Part shown: positions 36,764 through 51,289 of the stretch, piece after piece
How positions within the stretch are numbered: position 1 is the first letter of the stretch
Layout of the letters: every line of letters begins with the position of its first letter
From: Babylonia areolata
Lineage: Eukaryota; Mollusca; Gastropoda; Neogastropoda; Buccinidae
Length of the DNA stretch: 64,000 bases
Assembly: GCF_041734735.1 (NCBI RefSeq)
Contig: NC_134905.1
Coordinates: 510,705 to 574,704, forward strand
Direction of reading: 5' to 3'
Program-made: the position numbers and the translations under genes
Notes under the pieces: model-generated
Database searches by the model: none
What the model saw: the letters and a program-made list of their open reading frames with translations, nothing else
What the model was told of the DNA's origin: nothing

Positions 36764-39700
36764 GTCATTTCCTGTCTTTCAAGGAGGCGTCAATACATTT
36801 ACCTTTCTCTCTCTCTCTCTCACACACAGTCATTTCCTGTCTTTCAAGGAGGCGTCAATACATTTAACTCTCTCTCTCTCTCACACACACACACATACAC
36901 ACACACATGCATGCACGAACACAAACACACACACACTCATACAAACACACACACAAGCTCACACACTCTCTCACATACACACTCACCACACACACAGACT
37001 CACTCACACGCATATTCACACACCCACTCCTACCCCCTCAGGCCCCCCTACCCCCCACCCACACACAATCACACATCCTCACCCACACACCCACCTGATC
37101 CAACATCCCACAGTTTACAGGTCTTGTCCATGGAACCAGTGGCCACGAGGGAACAGTCCCAGTTGAACTGAGCACTGCTAATCTCCGCCTTGTGGCCAAC
37201 CAGTGACTGGATCCGTCTGTCGGCAACACAGTGCACACACAGCATCACACTGACAGCAAACCGCTGGCTCCTCTCACCACGTCTCTTTTAGCTGTACATC
37301 ATCTTCTTCTTCTTCTGCGTTCACTCGTATGCACACGAGTGGGCTTTTACGTGTATGACCGTTTTTACCCCGCCATGTAGGCAGCCATACTCCGTTTTCG
37401 GGGGTGTGCATGCTGGGTATGTTCTTGTTTCCATAACCCACCGAACGCTGACATGGATTACAGGATCTTTAACGTGCGTATTTGATCTTCTCCTTGCATA
37501 TACACACGAAGGGGGTTCAGGCACTAGCAGGTCTGCACATACGTTGACCTGGGAGATCATAAAAATCTCCACCCTTTACCCACCAGGCGCCGTCACCATG
37601 TACATCAATCTGTCTTAGCTGTACAACTTACACAGCTGTCGTAGCTGTACGTCTCAAATATGTCCGTAGTACCTCATACATCTGTCCCAGCAATACATCT
37701 CATACATCTGTCGTAACAGCATAAATCATGTATCTGTCTTAGCTGTACATCCTAGCAGTATAAATCATATATCTGTCTTAGCAGTACATCCCACATGTCT
37801 GTCTTAGCAGTACATCCCACATGTCTGACTCTGCAGTACATCCCACATGTCTGTCTCAGCAGTACACCCCACATGTCTGTCTTAGCAGTACACCCCACAT
37901 GTCTGTCTTAGCAGTACATCCCACATGTCTGTCTCTGCAGTACACCCCACATGTCTGTCTCTGCAGTACACCCCACATGTCTGTCTGTCTGTCTCAGCAG
38001 TACACTCCACATGTCTGTCTGTCTGTCTCTGCAGTACACCCCACATGTCTGTCTGTCTGTCTGTCTGAGCAGTACACCCCACATGTCTGTCTGTCTCAGA
38101 AGTACACCCCACATGTCTGTCTGTCTGTCTCTGCAGTACACCCCACATGTCTGTCTCAGCAGTACACCCCACATGTCTGTCTCAGCAGTACACCCCACAT
38201 GTCTGTCTGTCTCAGCAGTACACCCCACATGTCTGTCTCAGCAGTACACCCCACATGTCTGTCTCAGCAGTACACCCCACATGTCTGTCTGTCTCAGCAG
38301 TACACCCCACATGTCTGTCTCAGCAGTACACCCCACATGTCTGTCTGTCTCAGCAGTACACCCCACATGTCTGTCTCAGCAGTACACCCCACATGTCTAT
38401 CTCTGCAGTACACCCCACATGTCTGTCTGTCTTAGCAGTACACCCCACATGTCTGTCTTAGCAGTACATCCCACATGTCTGTCTCTGCAGTACACCCCAC
38501 ATGTCTGTCTCTGCAGTACACCCCACATGTCTGTCTGTCTCAGCAGTACACCCCACATGTCTATCTCTGCAGTACACCCCACATGTCTGTCTGTCTCAGC
38601 AGTACACCCCACATGTCTGTCTCAGCAGTACACCCAACATGTCTGTCTGTCTCAGCAGTACACCCCACATGTCTGTCTCAGCAGTACACCCCACATGTCT
38701 ATCTCTGCAGTACACCCCACATGTCTGTCTGTCTCAGCAGTACACCCCACATGTCTGTCTCAGCAGTACACCCCACATGTCTATCTCTGCAGTACACCCC
38801 ACATGGCTGTCTGTCTCAGCAGTACACCCCACATGTCTGTCTCAGCAGTACACCCCAGATGTCTGTCTGTCACAGCAGTACACCCCACATGTCTGTCTCT
38901 GCAGTACACCCCACATGTCTGTCTGTCTCAGCAGTACACCCCACATGTCTGTCTCTGCAGTACACCCCACATGTCTGTCTCTGCAGTACACCCCACATGT
39001 CTGTCTCTGCAGTACACCCCACATGTCTGTCTGTCTTTGCAGTACATCCCACTGTCTGTCTTAGCAGTACATCCCACATGTCTGTCTGAGCAGTACATCT
39101 CACTGTCTGTCTTAGCAATAAAAATCAGATATGTTTTAGCATTGCATCTCACTTCTGTCTTAACGATACATCTCATACATCTGTCTCAGCGATAACACAC
39201 TTTACACCAAACTTCCGTTCACACACACACACACAATGACTCGCACACACACACACACATACACACACACACACGGACACTCATATACACACTGACACAC
39301 ACACACCACACACTGACACCCCCCACCCCCACCCCACCCCTACACCCACCCCCCAACCATGTGCGCCCCACTCACTGTCCACTCCTGACGTCCCATAGAA
39401 TGACGGTGTGGTCGAAGGAACCAGTCAGCACCTCATTGCCTGAAGAGCTGAACGACAGGGAGATAATCTCCGCTGTGTGACCCTGCAATAATACCAATAA
39501 CACACCAGTCAGCACCTCATTGCCTGAAGAGCTGAACGACAGGGAGATAATCTCCGCTGTGTGACCCTGCAATAATACCAATAACAATAACACACCAGTC
39601 AGCACCTCATTGCCTGAAGAGCTGAACGACAGGGAGATAATCTCCGCTGTGTGACCCTGCAATAATACCAATAACAATAACACACCAGTCAGCACCTCAT

Positions 39701-42700
39701 TGCCTGAAGAGCTGAACGACAGGGAGATAATCTCCGCTGTGTGACCCTGCAATAATACCAATAACACACCAGTCAGCACCTCATTGCCTGAAGAGCTGAA
39801 CGACAGGGAGATAATCTCCGCTGTGTGACCCTGCAATAATACCAATAACAATAACACACCAGTCAGCACCTCATTGCCTGAAGAGCTGAACGACAGGGAG
39901 ATAATCTCTGCCATGTGACTCTGCAATGTCAATAATAATAATAATGATAATAACAATAATAACATGTATGATAGTCATGTTCAACAATGACCATCAGAAC
40001 AGAAGAGGAAGTAACAGCTATCCTGACTATCTGGGCTAGAATTTGATTGTAGTGGAGAGTGTCTTGCCCAAGTTACATCCCCACTCTCTCGGTCAAGAGG
40101 GTTTTAGGACATTTGGCGTTGGGATGGTTCCCTAAGGCCAACTAGCCCCCAAGGCTGCAGTACTAAGAGCCAGTGCAATTTTGCCTCCTAGTGTGAGAGT
40201 CATAGTCCTTCACAAAAGAGAGCTGTAAATGACTTCCCATTGCAATGAAGAAACCGTTGATAATACAGCTCACACTTTGCTGTTGGCCCAACTGTCAACT
40301 TATGTCAGTCTGTGATTGAAGCTGAGTGTTGGGCCCATAACAACAACAACAACAATATCAAGAATAATAATACAGGTATTAAAGTTAAACAGTTCCACAG
40401 TCTTTTAAAGCCATCAGGGCGGTGAACTCATAGTCACTGCGTCTAAGCCTCAGCACAGGAAGGTTGGGCATAGTCCTTCCAAAAAAGGCAGTGGGGAGAG
40501 ATGGCAGGCCCCATTTTCGTGGGGGAGGGGGGGGACTTTCGTTGCTTGCAGGGTGAGATGTAAGTCATATGACGTCATGGACAGCCCACGTTCATCACTC
40601 ACTTTTCTGGCAATGGCAATGATGATGACAACAGCGATGACAACGACAATGACAATGACAACGATAACGACAAAGGCCCCACAGCCCCCCCCACACCCCC
40701 CACCCCCCATTACCTGCAAGCTGACCACCTCCACGCCTTTCTCCACGTCCCACAGACGACAGCTGGTGTCCATGCTGCCTGTGGCGATCAGCGTGCTGGC
40801 TGGGTTGAAACTCAGGCACACCTGTAGGGGACAGGTAGGGGGGTTGTGATATGGGTCATTACAGACACACCTGTAGGAGACAGGTAGGGGGGTTGTGATA
40901 TGGGTCATTACAGACACACCTGTAGGAGACAGGTAGGGGGGTTGTGATATGGGTCATTACACACACACCTGTAGGGGACAGGTAGGGGGGTTGTGATATG
41001 GGTCATTACAGAGACACCTGTAGGAGACAGGTAGGGGGGTTGTGATATGGGTCATTACACACACACCTGTAGGGGACAGGTAGGGGGGTTGTGATATGGG
41101 TCATTACAGAGACACACCTGTAGGGGACAGGTAGGGGGTTGTGATATGGGTCATTACAGACACACCTGTAGGGGACAGGTAGGGGGGTTCTGATATGGGT
41201 CATTACAGACACACCTGTAGGGGACAGGTAGGGGGGTTGTGATATGGGTCATTACAGAGACACCTGTAGGAGACAGGTAGGGGGGTTGTGATATGGGTCA
41301 TTACAGTGACACCTGTAGGGGACAGGTAGGGGGGTTGTGATATGGGTCATTACAGACACACCTGTAGGGGACAGGTAGGGGGGTTGTGATATGGGTCATT
41401 ACAGACACACCTGTAGGAGACAGGTAGGGGGGTTGTGATATGGGTCAATACAGAGACACACCTGTTGGGGACAGGTAGGGGGGTTGTGATATGGGTCATT
41501 ACAGAGACACACCTGTAGGAGACAGGTAGAGGGGTTGTGATATGGGTCATTACAGACACACTTGTAGGAGACAGGTAGGGGGGTTGTGATATGGGTCATT
41601 ACAGACACACCTGTAGGGGACAGGTAGGGGGGTTGTGATATGGGTCATTACAGAGACACCTGTAGGGGACAGGTAGGGGGGTTGTGATATGGGTCATTAC
41701 AGACACACCTGTAGGAGACAGGTAGGGGGGTTGTGATATGGGTCATTACAGACACACCTGTAGGAGACAGGTAGGGGGGTTGTGATATGGGTCATTACAG
41801 AGACACACCTGTAGGGGACAGGTAGGGGGTTGTGATATGGGTCATTACAGAGACACACCTGTAGGAGACAGGTAGGGGGGTTGTGATATGGGTCATTACA
41901 GACACACACCTGTAGGAGACAGGTAGGGGGGCTGTGATATGGGTCATTACAGAGACACACCTGTAGGAGACAGGTAGGGGGGTTGTGATATGGGTCATTA
42001 CAGAGACACACCTGTAGGAGACAGGTAGGGGGGTTGTGATATGGGTCATTACAGAGACACACCTGTAGGGGACAGATAGGGGGGTTGTGATATGGGTCAT
42101 TACAGACACACCTGTAGGAGACAGGTAGGGGGGTTGTGATATGGGTCATTACAGACACACCTGTAGGGGACAGGTAGGGGGGTTGTGATATGGGTCATTA
42201 CAGAGACACACCTGTAGGAGACAGGTAGGGGGGTTGTGATATGGGTCATTACAGAGACACACCTGTAGGAGACAGGTAGGGGGGTTGTGATATGGGTCAT
42301 TACAGAGACACACCTGTAGGAGACAGGTAGGGGGGTTGTGATATGGGTCATTACAGACACACCTGTAGGAGACAGGTGGGGGGGCTGTGATATGGGTCAT
42401 TACAGACACACCTGTAGGAGACTGGTAGGGGGGTTGTGATATGGGTCATTACAGACACACCTGTAGGGGACAGGTAGGGGGGTTGTGACATGGGTCATTA
42501 CAGTGACACCTGTAGGGGACAGGTAGGGGGGTTGTGATATGGGTCATTACAGACACACCTGTAGGAGACAGGTAGGGGGGTTGTGATATGGGTCATTACA
42601 GAGACACACCTGTAGGAGACAGGTAGGGGGGTCGTGATATGGGTCATTACAGAGACACACCTGTAGGAGACAGGTAGGGGGGTTGTGATATGGGTCATTA

Positions 42701-45700
42701 CAGACACACCTGTAGGAGACAGGTAGGGGGGTTGTGATATGGGTCATTACAGAGACACCTGTAGGAGACAGGTAGGGGGGTTGTGATATGGGTCATTACA
42801 GACACACCTGTAGGAGACAGGTAGGGGGGTTGTGATATGGGTCATTACAGACACACCTGTAGGAGACAGGTAGGGGGTTGTGATATGGGTCATTACAGAG
42901 ACACACCTGTAGGAGACAGGTAGGGGGGTTGTGATATGGGTCATTACAGAGACACACCTGTAGGGGACAGGTAGGGGGGTTGTGATATGGGTCATTACAG
43001 ACACACCTGTAGGAGACAGGTAGGGGGGTTGTGATATGGGTCATTACAGACACACCTGTAGGGGACAGGTAGGGGGGTTGTGATATGGGTCATTACAGAG
43101 ACACCTGTAGGGGACAGGTAGGGGAGTTGTGATATGGGTCATTACAGAGACACCTGTAGGGGACAGGTAGGGGGGTTGTGATATGGGTCATTACAGAGAC
43201 ATACCTGTAGGAGACAGGTAGGGGGGTTGCGATATGGGTCATTACAGACACACCTGTAGGGGACAGGTAGGGGGGTTGTGATATGGGTCATTACAGAGAC
43301 ACCTGTAGGGGACAGGTAGGGGGGTTGTGATATGGGTCATTACAGACACACCTGTAGGAGACAGGTAGGGGGGTTGTGATATGGGTCATTACAGAGACAC
43401 CTGTAGGAGACAGGTAGGGGGGTTGTGATATGGGTCATTACAGAGACACCTGTAGGAGACAGGTAGGGGGGTTGTGATATGGGTCATTACAGAGACACCT
43501 GTAGGAGACAGGTAGGGGGGTTGTGATATGGGTCATTACAGACACACCTGTAGGAGACAGGTAGGGGGGTTGTGATATGGCTCATTACAGAGACACACCT
43601 GTAGGGGACAGGTAGGGGGGTTGTGATATGGGTCATTACAGACACACCTGTAGGGGAAAGGTAGGGGGGTTGTGATATGGGTCATTACAGAGACACCTGT
43701 AGGGGACAGGTAGGGGGGTTGTGATATGGGTCATTACAGAGACACCTGTAGGGGACAGGTAGGGGAGTTGTGATATGGGTCATTACAGAGACACCTGTAG
43801 GAGACAGGTAGGGGGGTTGTGATATGGGTCATTACAGAGACACCTGTAGGAGACAGGTAGGGGGGTTGTGATATGGGTCATTACAGACACACCTGTAGGA
43901 GACAGGTAGGGGGGTTGTGATATGGGTCATTACAGAGACACACCTGTAGGAGACAGGTAGAGGGGTTGTGATATGGGTCATTACAGACACACTTGTAGGA
44001 GACAGGTAGGGGGGTTGTGATATGGGTCATTACAGACACACCTGTAGGGGACAGGTAGGGGGGTTGTGATATGGGTCATTACAGAGACACCTGTAGGGGA
44101 CAGGTAGGGGGGTTGTGATATGGGTCATTACAGACACACCTGTAGGAGACAGGTAGGGGGGTTGTGATATGGGTCATTACAGACACACCTGTAGGAGGAC
44201 AGGTAGGGGGGTTGTGATATGGGTCATTACAGAGACACACCTGTAGGGGACAGGTAGGGGGTTGTGATATGGGTCATTACAAGACACACCTGTGAGAGAA
44301 GGTAGGGGGGTTGTGATAGGCTCAATACAATACAAACACACCTGTCAGGACTCATGTGTGGGAGCTGAAGACAGGTGATAATATGCCATGTGGACTACTG
44401 ATGCAGAAAGGTAATTAATAGATATGATAATACAAAAACACATGTAGAAGACAGTTAACAGTGTGACATGGCATAACAGAGAGGAGACACACCTGTATGG
44501 GCTAGAATTAGAGGGGAGTGTTGGGCCATTACAGACCCACTCTCTCGGTCAAAGGGGTTTAGGGGGTTGGATAGGTTCCCTTAAGCCAGACAGCCCCAGT
44601 AGCAGACAAGAGCAGTGCAATTTGTTAGTGTGGGTCTAGTCTTCACAAAGAGAAGCTGTAAAAGACTCATTGAATGGACGTTTGATATGGTCCATTTCTG
44701 TTGCCACTGTAACTTACAGTCGTGATTGAATGATGTTGGCCATACAACAACAACAATATCAAGTAGAAACGGTTAAAGTACGTTCTACGTCTTTTAAGCA
44801 TCAGGGTACTCAGAGCACACTGTAAAGAGACAGGGGTTGGGCTGTCCTTGTCCTTCAAAAACGTAGGAGAGATGGCAGGCCTTTCGGGGGGGGGTGGAAT
44901 TTGTGTCATAAGATATAATCCTTAGACAGGTAAGTTGTCATCACTCATTTTCTGGCATGGCACATGATGATGAACAGCAGGGGCGATGTGATACGGCAAA
45001 GGCCACACCATTATGAGTGACCACGTACGGCGGTTTTTCATTACAGACACACTGTAGGAGACGGTAGGGGCTGGATGGGTCATACAGAGACACACCTGTA
45101 GGGACAGGTAGGGGGGTTGTGATATGGGTCATTACAGACACACCTGTAGGAGACAGGTAGGGGGGTTGTGATATGGGTCATTACAGAGACACCTGTAGGA
45201 GACAGGTAGGGGGGTTGTGATATGGGTCATTACAGACACACCTGTAGGAGACAGGTAGGGGGGTTGTGATATGGGTCATTACAGACACACCTGTAGGAGA
45301 CAGGTAGGGGGTTGTGATATGGGTCATTACAGAGACACACCTGTAGGAGACAGGTAGGGGGGTTGTGATATGGGTCATTACAGAGACACACCTGTAGGGG
45401 ACAGGTAGGGGGGTTGTGATATGGGTCATTACAGACACACCTGTAGGAGACAGGTAGGGGGGTTGTGATATGGGTCATTACAGACACACCTGTAGGGGAC
45501 AGGTAGGGGGGTTGTGATATGGGTCATTACAGAGACACCTGTAGGGGACAGGTAGGGGAGTTGTGATATGGGTCATTACAGAGACACCTGTAGGGGACAG
45601 GTAGGGGGGTTGTGATATGGGTCATTACAGAGACATACCTGTAGGAGACAGGTAGGGGGGTTGCGATATGGGTCATTACAGACACACCTGTAGGGGACAG

Positions 45701-48700
45701 GTAGGGGGGTTGTGATATGGGTCATTACAGAGACACCTGTAGGGGACAGGTAGGGGGGTTGTGATATGGGTCATTACAGACACACCTGTAGGAGACAGGT
45801 AGGGGGGTTGTGATATGGGTCATTACAGAGACACCTGTAGGAGACAGGTAGGGGGGTTGTGATATGGGTCATTACAGAGACACCTGTAGGAGACAGGTAG
45901 GGGGGTTGTGATATGGGTCATTACAGAGACACCTGTAGGAGACAGGTAGGGGGGTTGTGATATGGGTCATTACAGACACACCTGTAGGAGACAGGTAGGG
46001 GGGTTGTGATATGGCTCATTACAGAGACACACCTGTAGGGGACAGGTAGGGGGGTTGTGATATGGGTCATTACAGACACACCTGTAGGGGAAAGGTAGGG
46101 GGGTTGTGATATGGGTCATTACAGAGACACCTGTAGGGGACAGGTAGGGGGGTTTTGATATGGGTCATTACAGAGACACCTGTAGGGGACAGGTAGGGGA
46201 GTTGTGATATGGGTCATTACAGACACACCTGTAGGAGACAGGTAGGGGGGTTGTGATATGGGTCATTACAGAGACACCTGTAGGAGACAGGTAGGGGGGT
46301 TGTGATATGGGTCATTACAGACACACACCTGTAGGGGACAGGTGGGGGGGGCTGTGATATGGGTCATTACAGACACACCTGTAGGGGACAGGTAGGGGGG
46401 TTGTGATATGGGTCATTACAGACACACCTGTAGGGGACAGGTAGGGGGGTTGTGATATGGGTCATTACAGAGACACCTGTAGGAGACAGGTAGGGGGGTT
46501 GTGATATGGGTCATTACAGAGACACCTGTAGGAGACAGGTAGGGGGGTTGTGATATGGGTCATTACAGACACACCTGTAGGAGACAGGTAGGGGGGTTGT
46601 GATATGGGTCATTACAGACACACCTGTAGGGGACAGGTAGGGGGGTTGTGATATGGGTCATTACAGAGACACCTGTAGGAGACAGGTAGGGGGGTTGTGA
46701 TATGGGTCATTACAGACACACACCTGTAGGGGACAGGTAGGGGGGTTGTGATATGGGTCATTACAGAGACACACCTGTAGGAGACAGGTAGGGGGGTTGT
46801 GATATGGGTCATTACAGAGACACACCTGTAGGAGACAGGTAGGGGGGTTGTGATATGGGTCATTACAGAGACACACCTGTAGGGGACAGATAGGGGGGTT
46901 GTGATATGGGTCATTACAGACACACCTGTAGGAGACAGGTAGGGGGGTTGTGATATGGGTCATTACAGACACACCTGTAGGGGACAGGTAGGGGGGTTGT
47001 GATATGGGTCATTACAGACACACCTGTAGGAGACAGGTAGGGGGGTTGTGATATGGGTCATTACAGAGACACACCTGTAGGAGACAGGTAGGGGGGTCGT
47101 GATATGGGTCATTACAGAGACACACCTGTAGGAGACAGGTAGGGGGGTTGTGATATGGGTCATTACAGACACACCTGTAGGAGACAGGTAGGGGGGTTGT
47201 GATATGGGTCATTACAGAGACACCTGTAGGAGACAGGTGGGGGGGTTGTGATATGGGTCATTACAGACACACCTGTAGGAGACAGGTAGGGGGGTTGTGA
47301 TATGGGTCATTACAGACACACCTGTAGGAGACAGGTAGGGGGGTTGTGATATGGGTCATTACAGAGACACACCTGTAGGAGACAGGTAGGGGGGTTGTGA
47401 TATGGGTCATTACAGAGACACACCTGTAGGGGACAGGTAGGGGGGTTGTGATATGGGTCATTACAGACACACCTGTAGGAGACAGGTAGGGGGGTTGTGA
47501 TATGGGTCATTACAGACACACCTGTAGGGGACAGGTAGGGGGGTTGTGATATGGGTCATTACAGAGACACCTGTAGGAGACAGGTAGGGGGGTTGTGATA
47601 TGGGTCATTATACAGACACACCTGTAGGAGACAGGTAGGGGGGTTGTGATATGGGTCATTACAGAGACACCTGTAGGGGACAGGTAGGGGGGTTGTGATA
47701 TGGGTCATTACAGAGACACCTGTAGGGGACAGGTAGGGGAGTTGTGATATGGGTCATTACAGAGACACCTGTAGGGGACAGGTAGGGGGGTTGTGATATG
47801 GGTCATTACAGAGACATACCTGTAGGAGACAGGTAGGGGGGTTGCGATATGGGTCATTACAGACACACCTGTAGGGGACAGGTAGGGGGGTTGTGATATG
47901 GGTCATTACAGAGACACCTGTAGGGGACAGGTAGGGGGGTTGTGATATGGGTCATTACAGACACACCTGTAGGAGACAGGTAGGGGGGTTGTGATATGGG
48001 TCATTACAGAGACACCTGTAGGAGACAGGTAGGGGGGTTGTGATATGGGTCATTACAGAGACACCTGTAGGAGACAGGTAGGGGGGTTGTGATATGGGTC
48101 ATTACAGAGACACCTGTAGGAGACAGGTAGGGGGGTTGTGATATGGGTCATTACAGACACACCTGTAGGAGACAGGTAGGGGGGTTGTGATATGGGTCAT
48201 TACAGAGACACACCTGTAGGGGACAGGTAGGGGGGTTGTGATATGGGTCATTACAGACACACCTGTAGGGGAAAGGTAGGGGGGTTGTGATATGGGTCAT
48301 TACAGAGACACCTGTAGGGGACAGGTAGGGGGGTTGTGATATGGGTCATTACAGAGACACCTGTAGGAGACAGGTAGGGGGGTTGTGATATGGGTCATTA
48401 CAGAGACACACCTGTAGGAGACAGGTAGGGGAGTTGTGATATGGGTCATTACAGACACACCTGTAGGGGACAGGTAGGGGGGTTGTGATATGGGTCATTA
48501 CAGACACACCTGTAGGGGACAGGTAGGGGGGTTGTGATATGGGTCATTACAGAGACACCTGTAGGAGACAGGTAGGGGGGTTGTGATATGGGTCATTACA
48601 GACACACCTGTAGGGGACAGGTAGGGGAGTTGTGATATGGGTCATTACAGACACACCTGTAGGGGACAGGTAGGGGGGTTGTGATATGGGTCATTACAGA

Positions 48701-51240
48701 CACACCTGTAGGAGACAGGTAGGGGGGTTGTGATATGGGTCATTACAGAGACACCTGTAGGAGACAGGTAGGGGGGTTGTGATATGGGTCATTACAGACA
48801 CACACCTGTAGGGGACAGGTAGGGGGGGGTTGTGATATGGGTCATTACAGACACACCTGTAGGGGACAGGTAGGGGGGTTGTGATATGGGTCATTACAGA
48901 CACACCTGTAGGGGACAGGTAGGGGGGTTGTGATATGGGTCATTACAGAGACACCTGTAGGAGACAGGTAGGGGGGTTGTGATATGGGTCATTACAGAGA
49001 CACCTGTAGGAGACAGGTAGGGGGGTTGTGATATGGGTCATTACAGACACACCTGTAGGAGACAGGTAGGGGGGTTGTGATATGGGTCATTACAGACACA
49101 CCTGTAGGAGACAGGTAGGGGGGTTGTGATATGGGTCATTACAGAGACACCTGTAGGAGACAGGTAGGGGGGTTGTGATATGGGTCATTACAGACACACA
49201 CCTGTAGGGGACAGGTAGGGGGGTTGTGATATGGGTCATTACAGAGACACCTGTAGGAGACAGGTAGGGGGGTTGTGATATGGGTCATTACAGAGACACA
49301 CCTGTAGGGGACAGGTAGGGGGGTTGTGATATGGGTCATTACAGAGACACACCTGTAGGGGACAGGTAGGGGGGTTGTGATATGGGTCATTACAGACACA
49401 CACCTGTAGGAGACAGGTAGGGGGTTGTGATATGGGTCATTACAGACACACCTGTAGGAGACAGGTAGGGGGGTTGTGATATGGGTCATTACAGAGACAC
49501 ACCTGTAGGGTACTGGTAGGGGGGTTGTGATATGGGTCATTACAGAGACACACCTGTAGGGGACAGGTAGGGGGGTTGTGATATGGGTCATTACAGAGAC
49601 ACACCTGTAGGGGACAGGTAGGGGGGTTGTGATATGGGTCATTACAGACACACACCCGTTTTAGAATGACAAAGAAGAAGAAGGAGAACGATGACAGACA
49701 ATGGGGTCTGTCCACTCCACCCTCTCCTCACAACACCGACAGCCCTACACTGACCACCACACTCTTCACCAGCAGTCAAGAGGTTAATCACCGACAGCCC
49801 TTCACTGACCACCACACTCTTCACCAGCAGTCAAGGGGTTAATCACCGACAGCCCTTCACTGACCACCACACTCTTCACCAGCAGTCAAGGGGTTAATCA
49901 ACGACAGCCCTTCACTGACCACCACAGTCTTCACCAGCAGTCAAGGGGTTGATCACCGACAGCCCTTCACTGACCACCACACTCTTCACCAGCAGTCAAG
50001 GGGTTGATCACCGACAGCCCTTCACTGACCACCACACTCTTCACCAGCAGTCAAGGGGTTAATCAAAGAAAGAAAGGGGAGGGAAGAAAACAAAAAGACA
50101 AAAATTAAAAAAAAGGGAGACAACTGACGATTTCAGCGGTGTGTCCACGCAGCGTGTGGTAACACTTGCCGTCCTTGGCGCTCCACAGTTTGCACGTCTT
50201 GTCGAATGACCCCGTGATCACCTTGTCTCTGTAATGACAACCACCACAACATTCATGATAACACAAGGAACAGAAATGAGGAATGTTTAATAAAGGAAAT
50301 TTTCTATCTAAAATTACGTTTAAATAACATACTTACCGTGACCCAACTAGTGCAGACTCCGGCAGGGGTCTGACATTCCTGTCCTGTGCAAACTACTATC
50401 CGCCTATGCGGAGAAAACGAAAGTACTACAGCCGATAACCTCCCGGAAGTAGGTAACCTCCCCTTTGAAGAACTGTTTCAGCATGTAATGTGGCAGTTTG
50501 TTAGTCTGCTTTGTCAATATATGAGTGTGCATGTGTGTGTCTGTGTGCACAGGTGCGTGTGTGTATGTGTGCACATTTAAATTCCCTACATTTTTGTTAT
50601 TGTGGTTATCATTATTTCTAGCTGAACTGCTTTCATGAGATATTTGATTTACTTTATGGCATGATCTCTTCTAACTGTGCTCTCTTACCTTATTTTATAA
50701 GTATATCCGTATGTTTGTCTGAGAATGCTTAACTGAATGCTCATAGTGTTTGTGCAAAGCACATGAAGCTTCAACAATATGCGCTACAGCAAGACGTCTT
50801 AATGTAAAAAAAACAAACAAAAAAAACAACAACAAAAAAACCCAAAACCCAATGCTCCCCATGTAAATTTTCTTAATTTACATTCAAAATGGTGCATTCT
50901 AATGCAAATGGGAGCACATTCACAGCACTTTCCTGCCATTATCATACATCTACAAGTCCTACAGAGCACCTCCAACCTTACACACACACACACACACACA
51001 CACACAGCCAACTCCATGAAGACCTAGTTCTCAGGTGTTCCTCCCACTACTGTTTTCCAGTTCCTAAGGGAAACAAATATTTCTAACATGATTCAAACCT
51101 CATGCAGACTGAACGAGACGTCAGGCAGTTGGCTTTGACGTTATTTTAGTTGACCTTTAACACTGCTTCTCTTTCTCTTTGACTGGTTTTAAGAAATGAC
51201 AGGCATGCAGCCTTCAAATAGCCCCTTGCGGTCATCTTGG

Positions 51241-51289
<49 letters not shown>

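Noticed and set aside
37821-39195. 414-codon plus-strand frame rich in Cys, Ser, His and Pro
   Set aside because: A 26/30-bp satellite read in rotating phases. It lies within a DAW1 intron on the opposite strand.
41350-49651. Minus-strand frames with [13 protein letters not shown] repeats
   Set aside because: Translation of the 49-bp satellite; frames change with each 47/51-bp unit.
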